From the NCBI GenBank assembly GCA_937926415.1, contig CALBAF010000205.1:1-6361 (forward strand): a stretch of 6,361 nucleotides of DNA, in the 5' to 3' direction. Made by a program: the position numbers and the translations under genes. Origin of the DNA: an uncultured Actinomyces sp. (GTDB taxonomy: Bacteria; Actinomycetota; Actinomycetes; Actinomycetales; Actinomycetaceae). Below the pieces are notes generated by a model, which worked only from the letters and a program-made list of their open reading frames with translations, searched no databases and had not been told where the DNA came from. This document shows, in pieces, positions 1 to 6,336 of this stretch (the first letter of the stretch is position 1; every line of letters starts with the position of its first letter).

Positions 1-6
1 CCCCAC

Positions 7-1770
7 TCAGACGAGCGTCCACCCCGCTGCTCGCGTACGCGCGTCCCAGAATGCCCGGTATTGACCGTCCACCTGCGTGTAGAGCTCGTCGTGTGTGCCG
101 CTCTGCGCAACGTGGCCGGTTTCGTCGAGGACAACGATTTGGTCGGCGGCCGTGATCGTGTCGAGCTTGTGTGCGATGACGATGAGGGTCGCGTCGCGCC
201 GCAGGGCGGCCATGGCGTCGGTGACGCGGGATTCGTTCTCGGGGTCAAGCGCGCTCGTGGCCTCGTCGAAGAGGACGACGGGCGCGGCTTTCAGGAGCGC
301 GCGGGCGATAGAGACACGCTGGCGTTCGCCTCCGGACAGCGCGCGTCCTCCCTCTCCGACGGAGGTGTCCCAGCCGAGCGGCAGGCGTTCAACAATCTCA
401 CTTACTCCACTCAGGCGCGCCACTTCTTCGATGTCTGCAAGACTCGCGTCGGGGTTGCCGACGCGCACATTGGCCTCGAGGGTGTCATCGAAGAGGTAGA
501 CATCCTGGAAGACGAGGGACAGCTGCGCCATGAGGTCGGCGGTGTCCCAGTCCCGAACGTCCCCACCGCCAACGAGCACGCGTCCAGCATCCACGTCGTA
601 GAAGCGCGCGATGAGGCGCGCAATGGTGGTCTTACCACAGCCCGAAGGGCCCACGATCGCGGTCATGGTTCCGGGGTCCACGCGGAAGGACACTCCCTGC
701 AGGACCGGGCGGTCGGCCTCGTAGGAGAAGGAGACGTTCTCAAGGGAAACGGACGCGCCCAACGAGGCCTGGGCCTCGCCGGAGGATCGCCGACCGTCGG
801 GCGTCGGCAGTTCGGGTGCGGAGAGGATCTCATGGCTGAGGTCCAGGACCGGGCGGTGGGTTTCAAACGCGGAGGCGAGCGCACCGATGCCAACGAGGAT
901 CTGCGTGAAGCGGAGGAGCAGGCCAATGGAGACGATTGCTTCCACCGGGCCGACGGTACCGGCGACCGACAGCCAGCCGATCGCGCAGATAAGCGTCACG
1001 ACGACGGTCTGGGCAGCCATGCCGTTGACAATCTGGCCGAGGGTCTCCCTCATGAGTGTGCGACGCGCGGCCACCCGGTACTCGGATTCGGCGCGCTGGA
1101 GAGGCTCGTAGGAGGAGGCGCGTCCACACGCGCGCAGGGCGCCCTGCTTGGTCGCGTATTCGACGATGCGGTGGGACAGCTCGCGGGCGGGAGGCTCCTT
1201 CAGTGCAGCCCCCGATTGCAGGCACCGGCGGGCACCCCACACTCCCCCGCCGACAACCGGGATCGCGGCGACGCACACCAGTCCCAGGACCGGCGAAAAC
1301 ACGGCGATGCCGACGAGCATCGTCGCCGAGGTGACGATCGCGGCGATGAGGGGCGAATACATGTGCGCGAAGACCTCACCCAGGATCAGGAGTTCGCGAG
1401 AGACGAGGCGTGACATCTTTCCGGCCGTGTCCGCGCGGAAGGACCCGAGCGGCAGGGAGGCCACCTTGTCGCCGATCGCTCGGTGCATGTTCGACAGGAA
1501 GTCGAAGGCCAATGAATAGGAGCGCATGGCCAGGAGGTAATCGACGACAAAGGAGGTAACGGCGCACAGGGCCAGCACCACGAGCCAGGATCCCAGGCGC
1601 AAACCCCACGCGGGCGCGCCCGAGGTCAGGGCAATGGAGGCAGGGATAAAAGCGACCAGGGAGACGCCGCGCACTGCGCCAACAATGCAGGACAGGACGC
1701 TCGCCTGGACGAAGTCGGCTCGCCCCTGCTCGGAGAGGGGCTCGCGCAGGCGGGTAATGAGGCCGAACAT
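7..1770 (-). CDS. ABC half-transporter (membrane domain plus ATPase), IrtB/YbtQ-like
   Basis: Protein of 587 residues, the probable second half of a heterodimer with the preceding gene product. Hydrophobic segments lie at about 21-48, 60-82, 138-158, 160-180, 248-270 and 277-300. The ATPase domain has A-loop Tyr350, Walker A GPSGCGKTT (374-382), Q-loop Gln422, canonical signature LSGGE (478-482), Walker B VVLFDEA (498-504, Glu503), D-loop SALD (506-509) and His534 in AHKLDTI. All catalytic residues are present, in contrast to the unusual signature of its partner. The C-terminal FWDARTRAAGW ending looks complete. The start is ATG at 1770-1768 with GAAAGGA 7 nt upstream, inside the end of the preceding gene; only 1 nt separates the two reading frames. 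Homology to IrtB/YbtQ suggests import of a ferric siderophore, but general half-transporters of this fold also export, so direction rests on family resemblance and operon context. Confidence 0.91.
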   Translation of the reverse strand: MFGLITRLREPLSEQGRADFVQASVLSCIVGAVRGVSLVAFIPASIALTSGAPAWGLRLGSWLVVLALCAVTSFVVDYLLAMRSYSLAFDFLSNMHRAIGDKVASLPLGSFRADTAGKMSRLVSRELLILGEVFAHMYSPLIAAIVTSATMLVGIAVFSPVLGLVCVAAIPVVGGGVWGARRCLQSGAALKEPPARELSHRIVEYATKQGALRACGRASSYEPLQRAESEYRVAARRTLMRETLGQIVNGMAAQTVVVTLICAIGWLSVAGTVGPVEAIVSIGLLLRFTQILVGIGALASAFETHRPVLDLSHEILSAPELPTPDGRRSSGEAQASLGASVSLENVSFSYEADRPVLQGVSFRVDPGTMTAIVGPSGCGKTTIARLIARFYDVDAGRVLVGGGDVRDWDTADLMAQLSLVFQDVYLFDDTLEANVRVGNPDASLADIEEVARLSGVSEIVERLPLGWDTSVGEGGRALSGGERQRVSIARALLKAAPVVLFDEATSALDPENESRVTDAMAALRRDATLIVIAHKLDTITAADQIVVLDETGHVAQSGTHDELYTQVDGQYRAFWDARTRAAGWTLV

Positions 1771-1771
1771 G

Positions 1772-3592
1772 TCAGTGTCCTTTCGCGGGTGAGCTCATGC
1801 GACGCATGTACGGGTGGTCGGCGAGCTGATCGGGCGTGCCCAGTGCAATGAGGCGGCCCGCCTCGAGAATGGCGATCTGGTCGACGCCGGCGATCGACGC
1901 GGCGCGGTGCGCGATCACCAGGACCGTCTTCCCCTGCACGAGGCGGGTCAGCGCCGCCTGGATATCGGCTTCGGCTTCCGGGTCGGTGAAGGCCGTGGCC
2001 TCGTCGAGGACGAGGATGGGGGCATCGACGAGGAGGGCGCGAGCGATCGCGATTCGTTGAGCTTGGCCACCCGAAGGGTGGGCATCCTCCCCGATGACGG
2101 TGTCGAGGCCTCGGGGCAGAGAACGCACGTAGTCGTCGATGCGAGCGGCGCCGGCGGCCTCCCACACAGCGTCGTCGCTGACACCCGGAACTGCGAGCGC
2201 GATGTTGTCGCGAACGGAGATGTCGAGGAGCTGCGGATCCTGGAGGACGAAGGAGACGTGCCGATAGAGAAGGACGGGGTCTATGTCGCGCACGTCGATC
2301 CCGCCGATGCGCACGCTCCCCCGGTCCGGGTCGGCGAAGCGCGCGACCAGCGTCGCGAGCGTCGATTTTCCTGAGCCTGAGGAACCCACGAGGGCGGTCA
2401 CCGACCCCTCGGGGATCGTCAGACTCACGTCGTCCAGCGCGAGGGTCGATCCGTAGGAGAAGGAGACACCATCGATCTCGATGTCAGCTCGCTGCGGCTC
2501 TGCACTTCCCCCGGCAGGCAGCGGATCGACAGAGAGGAGGTTCACGATGCGCAGCGCTGCAGCCCCAGCGATCTGGTAGGCCCACGTCGTCGTCCCCAGC
2601 ACCTCGATGGCAGCCGGGATCACGAGGGCGATGAGCGCGCAGGTGATGACCTGGACCGGACTCACGATCCCCGTGGCCGCGAGCGCGGAACCGCCCGCCG
2701 TGGAGATGAGCAGGATCAGAGAGGGAGACACGGTCGCCTGCCCCAGCGCGGAACCCTTCATCAGCGGACCGCACCAGTCGACGTAGAAACGGGAGAAGTC
2801 CTCGGCGGCCCGAATGAATCGCTCGTGCGAGCGCCCGACGGTCCCGAATGCCTTGACGACGCTGATGCCGGACACGAACTCGACCATCGTCGATGAGACG
2901 CGCATGAGGTGTCGATCCATCTGAGCGGTCTTCTCCCCCATGCCTCGCATCATCCACGCGTAGAGGAGTCCGTAGACGGGCAGCGTGGCGATCGACAGGA
3001 GTCCGAGCCGCCAGTCGACGACGAAGGCGTAGATGAGCAGGGATGCCGGCGCGCTCACGGCAGCTACGGATTCGACGGGCGCGTGCGCGATGACCGTGTG
3101 CACGTCATGCGTGTCGTCCTGAATGGCCTTGCGCACGGCCCCCGAGTTCGTGGAGGTAAACCAAGCGAGAGGTGCGCCGGACAGAACGCCCACCATGCGC
3201 GAGCGCACAATGTGCCCGAATCGCACGTCCGCGAAGTGGGTGACGGTCAGAGCGACGGCATAGATCCCGTAGCGCACGCCGAACGCACCCGTCAGCCACA
3301 TGAGCAGCGTCATCACCTCAGCGCGATCCGGGGCAACGCTCGAGCGCGCCGCGTCCAGCAGCACTTCCCCCAGCTGGACGAGGATCACGTAGGGGGCGAC
3401 CGCAAGCGCGCCGTAGAGGAGCCCGAGCATCCGGGAGAGCATCATGGATCCGCGGATGGGGGCGGTCAGTTCCTTGAAGGCGCGCTGACCCGCCAGATGC
3501 GCCGCGCGCGGGTCTTCCATGCGCGTTCCGTCGTCATGCAGGTCACGTGGGGACGAGGAAGCGGTGGCCTCGCGCTCGTCAGTGTCGGTCAT
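1772..3592 (-). CDS. ABC half-transporter (membrane domain plus ATPase), IrtA/YbtP-like
   Basis: Protein of 606 residues with type IV (exporter-like) ABC fold, the probable partner of the next gene. A polar N-terminal tail (about 1-45) precedes six hydrophobic segments near 55-77, 95-118, 175-192, 195-215, 286-307 and 313-335. The ATPase domain follows: A-loop Tyr380, Walker A GSSGSGKST (403-411), Q-loop Gln451, Walker B ILVLDEA (526-532, Glu531) and His562. Two motifs deviate: the signature is PSGGQ (506-510) instead of LSGGQ, and the D-loop is AFTD (534-537) instead of SALD. The DEATAFxDPE variant recurs, as I recall, in siderophore-importing members of this family, which supports IrtA/YbtP-like uptake rather than drug export. 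Unlike mycobacterial IrtA, there is no N-terminal siderophore-interaction/reductase domain. The ATG at 3592 is chosen over a GTG 24 nt upstream because GAAGGAG lies 7 nt before it and it overlaps the preceding stop (ATGA). Substrate is inferred. Confidence 0.91.
   Translation of the reverse strand: MTDTDEREATASSSPRDLHDDGTRMEDPRAAHLAGQRAFKELTAPIRGSMMLSRMLGLLYGALAVAPYVILVQLGEVLLDAARSSVAPDRAEVMTLLMWLTGAFGVRYGIYAVALTVTHFADVRFGHIVRSRMVGVLSGAPLAWFTSTNSGAVRKAIQDDTHDVHTVIAHAPVESVAAVSAPASLLIYAFVVDWRLGLLSIATLPVYGLLYAWMMRGMGEKTAQMDRHLMRVSSTMVEFVSGISVVKAFGTVGRSHERFIRAAEDFSRFYVDWCGPLMKGSALGQATVSPSLILLISTAGGSALAATGIVSPVQVITCALIALVIPAAIEVLGTTTWAYQIAGAAALRIVNLLSVDPLPAGGSAEPQRADIEIDGVSFSYGSTLALDDVSLTIPEGSVTALVGSSGSGKSTLATLVARFADPDRGSVRIGGIDVRDIDPVLLYRHVSFVLQDPQLLDISVRDNIALAVPGVSDDAVWEAAGAARIDDYVRSLPRGLDTVIGEDAHPSGGQAQRIAIARALLVDAPILVLDEATAFTDPEAEADIQAALTRLVQGKTVLVIAHRAASIAGVDQIAILEAGRLIALGTPDQLADHPYMRRMSSPAKGH
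1778..1784 (-). promoter_or_regulatory. Ribosome-binding site of the IrtB-like gene
   Basis: The minus strand reads GAAAGGA, 7 nt before the ATG at 1770 and within the last codons of the IrtA-like gene. It supports translational coupling, and so roughly equal output, of the two half-transporters. Confidence 0.7.
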
Positions 3593-5046
3593 TGGTGGTC
3601 TCCTTCGAGGGCGCACGTGGCACCCGTCGGCGTGAGCGTGATGAGTTGGTCCGCGCAGGCCGACGCGAACTCGCCGTCGTGAGTGACGACGATGACGGCC
3701 GCGCCTTCGTCCGCGATGCGGCGCAGGGTGGAGGTGATGGAGTCGAGGTGTCGGGCGTCGACGCCCGACGTGGGTTCGTCAAGGATGACGACTCGGCGCC
3801 CGGTCGCCCGGGCGGCGGCGATGACGAGGCGCTGTTTTTGCCCTCCCGACAGACTCAGCGGGTGCCGATCCCCCAGGTGCGCGAGGTCGAACTCTGCCAG
3901 GAGCTGCTCCCCGGCCTCGCCGCTCGCCCCGGATGCTCCGATCGTCAGTTCACCCGCCAGCGTGTCGGAGAACAGCTGGCGTCCGGTGTCCTGCATGACG
4001 AGGGCGCACGCGGCGCGCCGCTGCCTGCGAGTCACCTCCTGGCCGTCCAGGGTGATCGTCCCGGAATCGGGAGCGGCCAGCCCGCACAGTACGCGCACGA
4101 GGGTCGTTTTTCCGGCGCCGTTCTCCCCCGCGATGCAGGTGATCTGCCCTGCCGGAAAATCGACGTCAAGGCCCTCGAACACGGGAGCATTCCCGTAGGA
4201 GAAGCTCAGGTCCCGGCAGGACAGACGTCCATCCCCTTCGGCCGCGGCCTTCACCCCGGTGCCACTCGAGTGCACCCAGGCCTCGGGCGGCCCTGGGTCC
4301 ACGAGGGTCCGTAGGCCAAGCGAGCGCCGCTGCGCGTCGTCCAAGGAGTAGAACTCCTCGCCTGTCCACCGACGCGTGATTGCTCCACCCTCCATCAGGA
4401 GCACCTGATCGGCGAGCCCACGCAGGAAGTGGAGGCGATGCTCGACGACGATAATTGTCATCCCCTGGTCTTTGAGGATCGCGAGGGCGCGTCGTACGTC
4501 GGCGATGGCATCGGGGTCCAGATTCGACGTCGGTTCGTCGGCGAGGAGGACCGGGGCGCCGGATGCCAGGGCGCAGGCGAGCGCCACCTTCTGCAGCTGG
4601 CCGCCCGACAAGCTCGACAGTTTCCTGTCCATCAAATGCGCGATGCCCATGAGGTCGGCTGCGCGCTCGCTGCTCTCGATCAGGGCCTCGCGGTCACGCC
4701 CGTAGTTTTCCCCGCAGAAGGCCAGTTCCTCGGCGACGGTATCGCAGAAGAACTGGGTGCGGGGATTCTGGAAGACCGAGGAGCACAGGTGACCGACCTC
4801 GGTCAGGGGAACCTCGGCGAGGTCACGCCCATCAATCCGCACGCTCCCTTCGAGCTCCCCCGGCGTCATCTGGGGGACGAGGCCGGTGAGCGCCCGCATG
4901 AGCGTCGACTTCCCGCAGCCCGAGGATCCGCACACGAGTGTGAGGGTGCCCGGCCGGGCGGACAGGTCGACTCCGGCGAGCGCATCGACGCGATCACCCG
5001 TCAACTCGCTGACGTAGGAGAAGGACAGGGATTCAACATCAATCAC
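3589..5046 (-). CDS. Dual-domain ECF ATPase (EcfA-EcfA' fusion)
   Basis: Cytoplasmic ABC ATPase of 485 residues carrying both ECF ATPase domains in one chain; it should drive the S/T complex. Domain 1 (about 1-235) has the A-loop FSY (9-11), Walker A GSSGCGKST (40-48), Q-loop Gln93 in VFQNP, signature LSGGQ (146-150), Walker B VLLADEP (166-172, Glu171) and His203. The stretch TVAEELAFCGENYG (103-116) is characteristic of the EcfA/CbiO group. Domain 2 (about 273-480) has Walker A GENGAGKTT (307-315), Gln352, LSGGQ (399-403), Walker B VVILDEP (419-425, Glu424) and His456. Both sites look catalytically complete. A linker of roughly 40 residues, rich in Pro, Gly and Ala, joins them. The start is GTG at 5046-5044, supported by GGGAG 7 nt upstream and a GTGA overlap with the EcfT stop. 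Its own stop overlaps the next gene (ATGA), implying coupled translation. Function as ECF ATPase is strongly supported by family and context. Confidence 0.94.
   Translation of the reverse strand: MIDVESLSFSYVSELTGDRVDALAGVDLSARPGTLTLVCGSSGCGKSTLMRALTGLVPQMTPGELEGSVRIDGRDLAEVPLTEVGHLCSSVFQNPRTQFFCDTVAEELAFCGENYGRDREALIESSERAADLMGIAHLMDRKLSSLSGGQLQKVALACALASGAPVLLADEPTSNLDPDAIADVRRALAILKDQGMTIIVVEHRLHFLRGLADQVLLMEGGAITRRWTGEEFYSLDDAQRRSLGLRTLVDPGPPEAWVHSSGTGVKAAAEGDGRLSCRDLSFSYGNAPVFEGLDVDFPAGQITCIAGENGAGKTTLVRVLCGLAAPDSGTITLDGQEVTRRQRRAACALVMQDTGRQLFSDTLAGELTIGASGASGEAGEQLLAEFDLAHLGDRHPLSLSGGQKQRLVIAAARATGRRVVILDEPTSGVDARHLDSITSTLRRIADEGAAVIVVTHDGEFASACADQLITLTPTGATCALEGDHQ
3600..3606 (-). promoter_or_regulatory. 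Ribosome-binding site deciding the IrtA-like start
   Basis: The minus strand reads GAAGGAG here, a strong Shine-Dalgarno match placed 7 nt before the ATG at 3592. It lies inside the end of the dual ATPase gene. It favours the ATG that overlaps the preceding TGA over the in-frame GTG at 3616, which would add eight Arg/Pro-rich residues and require a longer overlap. Confidence 0.8.
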
Positions 5047-5576
5047 GGCAAGACTCCCAAATAAGCGCAGAACTCAATGGCGATGACGCCGCCAACGCAC
5101 CCAAGGGCAAGAACGTCCCAAGCGCTTGCACGTAGAAGCGCCAGGGAAGTCGGCCGCGTATCCCCACCCAAGCCTCGAATGACGCTCGAGGACGCCAGGT
5201 CGTCGGCCACGCGCGCGATGGAGGACAGCAGAGGAACGAGGAAGCGCTCGGCGATCACGAGGGGGTGGCGCAGAACACCGCGGATCCCGAGGTCGACGCC
5301 GCGCATCTCCATCGCCTCGCGAATGGCGACTGCCTCCGCCCCAACCGTTGGGATCACACGGAACGCGACGGCGAGGGCGTCGACGAACACGCGCGGCAGG
5401 TGAACCGCACGCAGCGCCGCTTTCATCTGACCGATCCGCGTCGTGCGGTACACGTAGAGGGCAAGGCCAAAGCCCGCGAAGAATCGCGCGAACCAGAATG
5501 CGATCGCGGCGCGCATGACGAGCGCGTTGAGGACGAGGAGGGCAAGGAGCTTAGCGCGCGGATCAAGCCTGCTCAC
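5043..5576 (-). CDS. EcfT-type energy-coupling transmembrane protein, apparently shortened
   Basis: Membrane scaffold that normally links the S subunit to the ECF ATPases. It opens with the family N-terminus LDPRAKL (4-10). The conserved central part follows: RTTR (44-47), HLPRVFVDALAVAFRVIPTV (59-78), and two coupling-helix Ala/Arg-Gly signatures, EAMEMRG (87-93) and ASSSVIRG (128-135). A last hydrophobic helix spans about 152-174. At 177 residues it is short: EcfT proteins usually have roughly 220-270. Only about 34 residues separate LDPRAKL from RTTR, where I would expect about 90, so one or two of the N-terminal helices seem to be missing without loss of frame. The start is GTG at 5576-5574; a TAG two codons upstream rules out an earlier start. 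It follows gene 1 by 32 nt with only a weak AGG as ribosome-binding site. Its TGA overlaps the next start codon (GTGA). The family is clear; whether the shortened form works is uncertain. Confidence 0.85.
   Translation of the reverse strand: MSRLDPRAKLLALLVLNALVMRAAIAFWFARFFAGFGLALYVYRTTRIGQMKAALRAVHLPRVFVDALAVAFRVIPTVGAEAVAIREAMEMRGVDLGIRGVLRHPLVIAERFLVPLLSSIARVADDLASSSVIRGLGGDTRPTSLALLRASAWDVLALGCVGGVIAIEFCAYLGVLP
5054..5058 (-). promoter_or_regulatory. Ribosome-binding site of the dual ATPase gene
   Basis: The minus strand reads GGGAG, 7 nt before the GTG at 5046. It sits inside the EcfT coding sequence and fixes the GTG, which overlaps the EcfT TGA as GTGA, as the likely start. Confidence 0.65.
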
Positions 5577-5608
5577 TGACTAGCCTGGGGCGTCCTCGGC
5601 GAGCGAGA

Positions 5609-6208
5609 TCAGGCAACGCCAGCCTTCGCGAAGTGCTTGCGCAGGAGGAAGCACCCGATGAGTCCACCGATGCACGCGACGATCATCGCAACGACGGCCC
5701 ACCCGCCAATGAAGGCGGGGCTAATGAGCGCACGCATAGCATCCGCGTAGTCCTGCCCCATCTGGGCTGCCACGTACTCGAAAAATGGGTCCGGAGCGAA
5801 GAAGATCGGGGCGAGCGAACTGATTATCCACAGGGAAAACAGCATGTATGCGGCGATGTTTCGCGGGGCGCTCACATAACCGCCACCGCGGGCGATAAGG
5901 TCACCAAGGAAACCAAGGATGAGAGCCGCCGGAACGGTCACCCACGCATGCCCGGTCACCACCATCAGGAAAGCGACAATGCCTCCCATGATCGCGAGTG
6001 TGCCGAACATGCGCGAACGCACCAGCATGAGCATGACGACCGGCCCGTTGAGGAGGAGGCCAACAATCCAGCCGACGAACGTGAATGCCGGCCCGAAGAA
6101 GCCCAGCGCACTCGAGGACAACAGAAGAACGAAGTAGACGGCAGTAAAAGCACCAATCGTGACGGCCGATCGCGCCTTTGTCACACCCGACCCGGCAACC
6201 TGAGACAA
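5609..6208 (-). CDS. MptD/Trep_Strep family putative ECF transporter S component
   Basis: Predicted integral membrane protein of 199 residues, the probable substrate-binding subunit of the ECF module encoded by this gene and the next two. Hydrophobic segments lie at about residues 15-38, 40-62, 67-84, 88-107, 115-136 and 168-190, giving five or six helices, as expected for S components. Family hallmarks that I recognise are GFLGDLIARGGGY (99-111), typical of the Trep_Strep/MptD group, and the C-terminal LLRKHFAKAG (188-197). No signal peptide or ATPase motif is present. The start is TTG at 6208-6206, chosen because GAAGGG lies 8 nt upstream and the nearby upstream ATG runs into TAG after two codons. 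It is the first gene of the operon and lies beside EcfT and EcfA-type genes. The substrate cannot be read from the sequence; an iron-chelate or related compound is inferred from the downstream IrtAB-like pair and the upstream iron box. Family assignment is fairly secure; substrate is not. Confidence 0.86.
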   Translation of the reverse strand: MSQVAGSGVTKARSAVTIGAFTAVYFVLLLSSSALGFFGPAFTFVGWIVGLLLNGPVVMLMLVRSRMFGTLAIMGGIVAFLMVVTGHAWVTVPAALILGFLGDLIARGGGYVSAPRNIAAYMLFSLWIISSLAPIFFAPDPFFEYVAAQMGQDYADAMRALISPAFIGGWAVVAMIVACIGGLIGCFLLRKHFAKAGVA

Positions 6209-6216
6209 TGTTCTAA

Positions 6217-6222
6217 CCCTTC
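6217..6222 (-). promoter_or_regulatory. Ribosome-binding site of the first gene (TTG start)
   Basis: The minus strand reads GAAGGG, 8 nt before TTG at 6208. This is the main support for a TTG start. The alternative in-frame GTG at codon 9 has no comparable purine-rich site before it. Confidence 0.65.
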
Positions 6223-6239
6223 ATAAATATAGGTTTATG
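6222..6239. repeat. Inverted repeat in the leader, possible operator or hairpin
   Basis: CATAAA and TTTATG form perfect 6-nt arms around a 6-nt spacer (plus strand CATAAATATAGGTTTATG). The element is AT-rich within GC-rich DNA and abuts the ribosome-binding site of the first gene. It could be an operator half-site pair, a weak RNA hairpin limiting ribosome access, or an accident of an AT-rich leader. No regulator is identified. Confidence 0.3.
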
Positions 6240-6248
6240 GAACTGAAC

Positions 6249-6267
6249 TAAGGTTACCCTATTCCGA
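6249..6267. promoter_or_regulatory. Putative DtxR/IdeR-type iron box
   Basis: The plus strand reads TAAGGTTACCCTATTCCGA. Aligned by eye to the 19-bp DtxR/IdeR consensus TTAGGTTAGGCTAACCTAA it matches at 13 positions; the left half (AGGTTA) is strong and the right half weak. It lies 41 nt upstream of the first start codon, in the only sizeable intergenic region of the window, ahead of genes resembling iron-siderophore importers. Members of this regulator family bind such boxes with ferrous iron and repress iron-uptake genes, so iron-dependent repression is inferred. The match is imperfect and I could not score it statistically. Confidence 0.5.
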
Positions 6268-6282
6268 GAACATATTGCGTGA

Positions 6283-6311
6283 CCTACACCCCTTTTCGCA
6301 CATTCTGGCAA
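6283..6311 (-). promoter_or_regulatory. Weak candidate promoter for the operon
   Basis: On the minus strand, TTGCCA (6311-6306, 5 of 6 to the -35 consensus) is followed after 17 nt by TGTAGG (6288-6283, only 3 of 6 to the -10 consensus). Transcription would start near 6276, giving a leader of about 70 nt that contains the iron box and inverted repeat. The -10 match is poor, and other AT-rich hexamers nearer the gene could serve instead. Confidence 0.2.
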
Positions 6312-6336
6312 AGATCGATCAAGCCACAGCCCCCAC

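Noticed and set aside
61..1413. Long open frame of 450 codons on the plus strand
   Set aside because: It lies antisense to the IrtB-like gene, is rich in Arg, Gly, Asp and Glu without recognisable domains, and is explained by the high GC third-position bias of the real gene.
7..3592. The two half-transporters as a multidrug exporter pair
   Set aside because: The fold permits it, but the DEATAFTDPE variant, the adjacent ECF import module and the iron-box-like site favour siderophore uptake. Export is not fully excluded.
3593..3616. Upstream GTG start adding eight residues to the IrtA-like protein
   Set aside because: The ATG at 3592 has a strong ribosome-binding site and the typical 4-nt overlap; the added Arg/Pro-rich residues look untranslated.
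2909..4314. Plus-strand open frames of about 255 codons (2909-3682 and 3547-4314)
   Set aside because: They run opposite to the well-supported IrtA-like and dual ATPase genes, have low-complexity polar composition and no family motif.
715..5030. Recurring GTAGGAGAAGG-like string (near 721, 2453, 4195 and 5015)
   Set aside because: Each copy encodes the conserved FSY A-loop at the start of an ATPase domain; it reflects protein conservation, not a DNA repeat.
6313..6320. GATCGATC palindrome
   Set aside because: An 8-bp palindrome of this kind is common by chance, has no flanking symmetry and no link to the promoter candidate.
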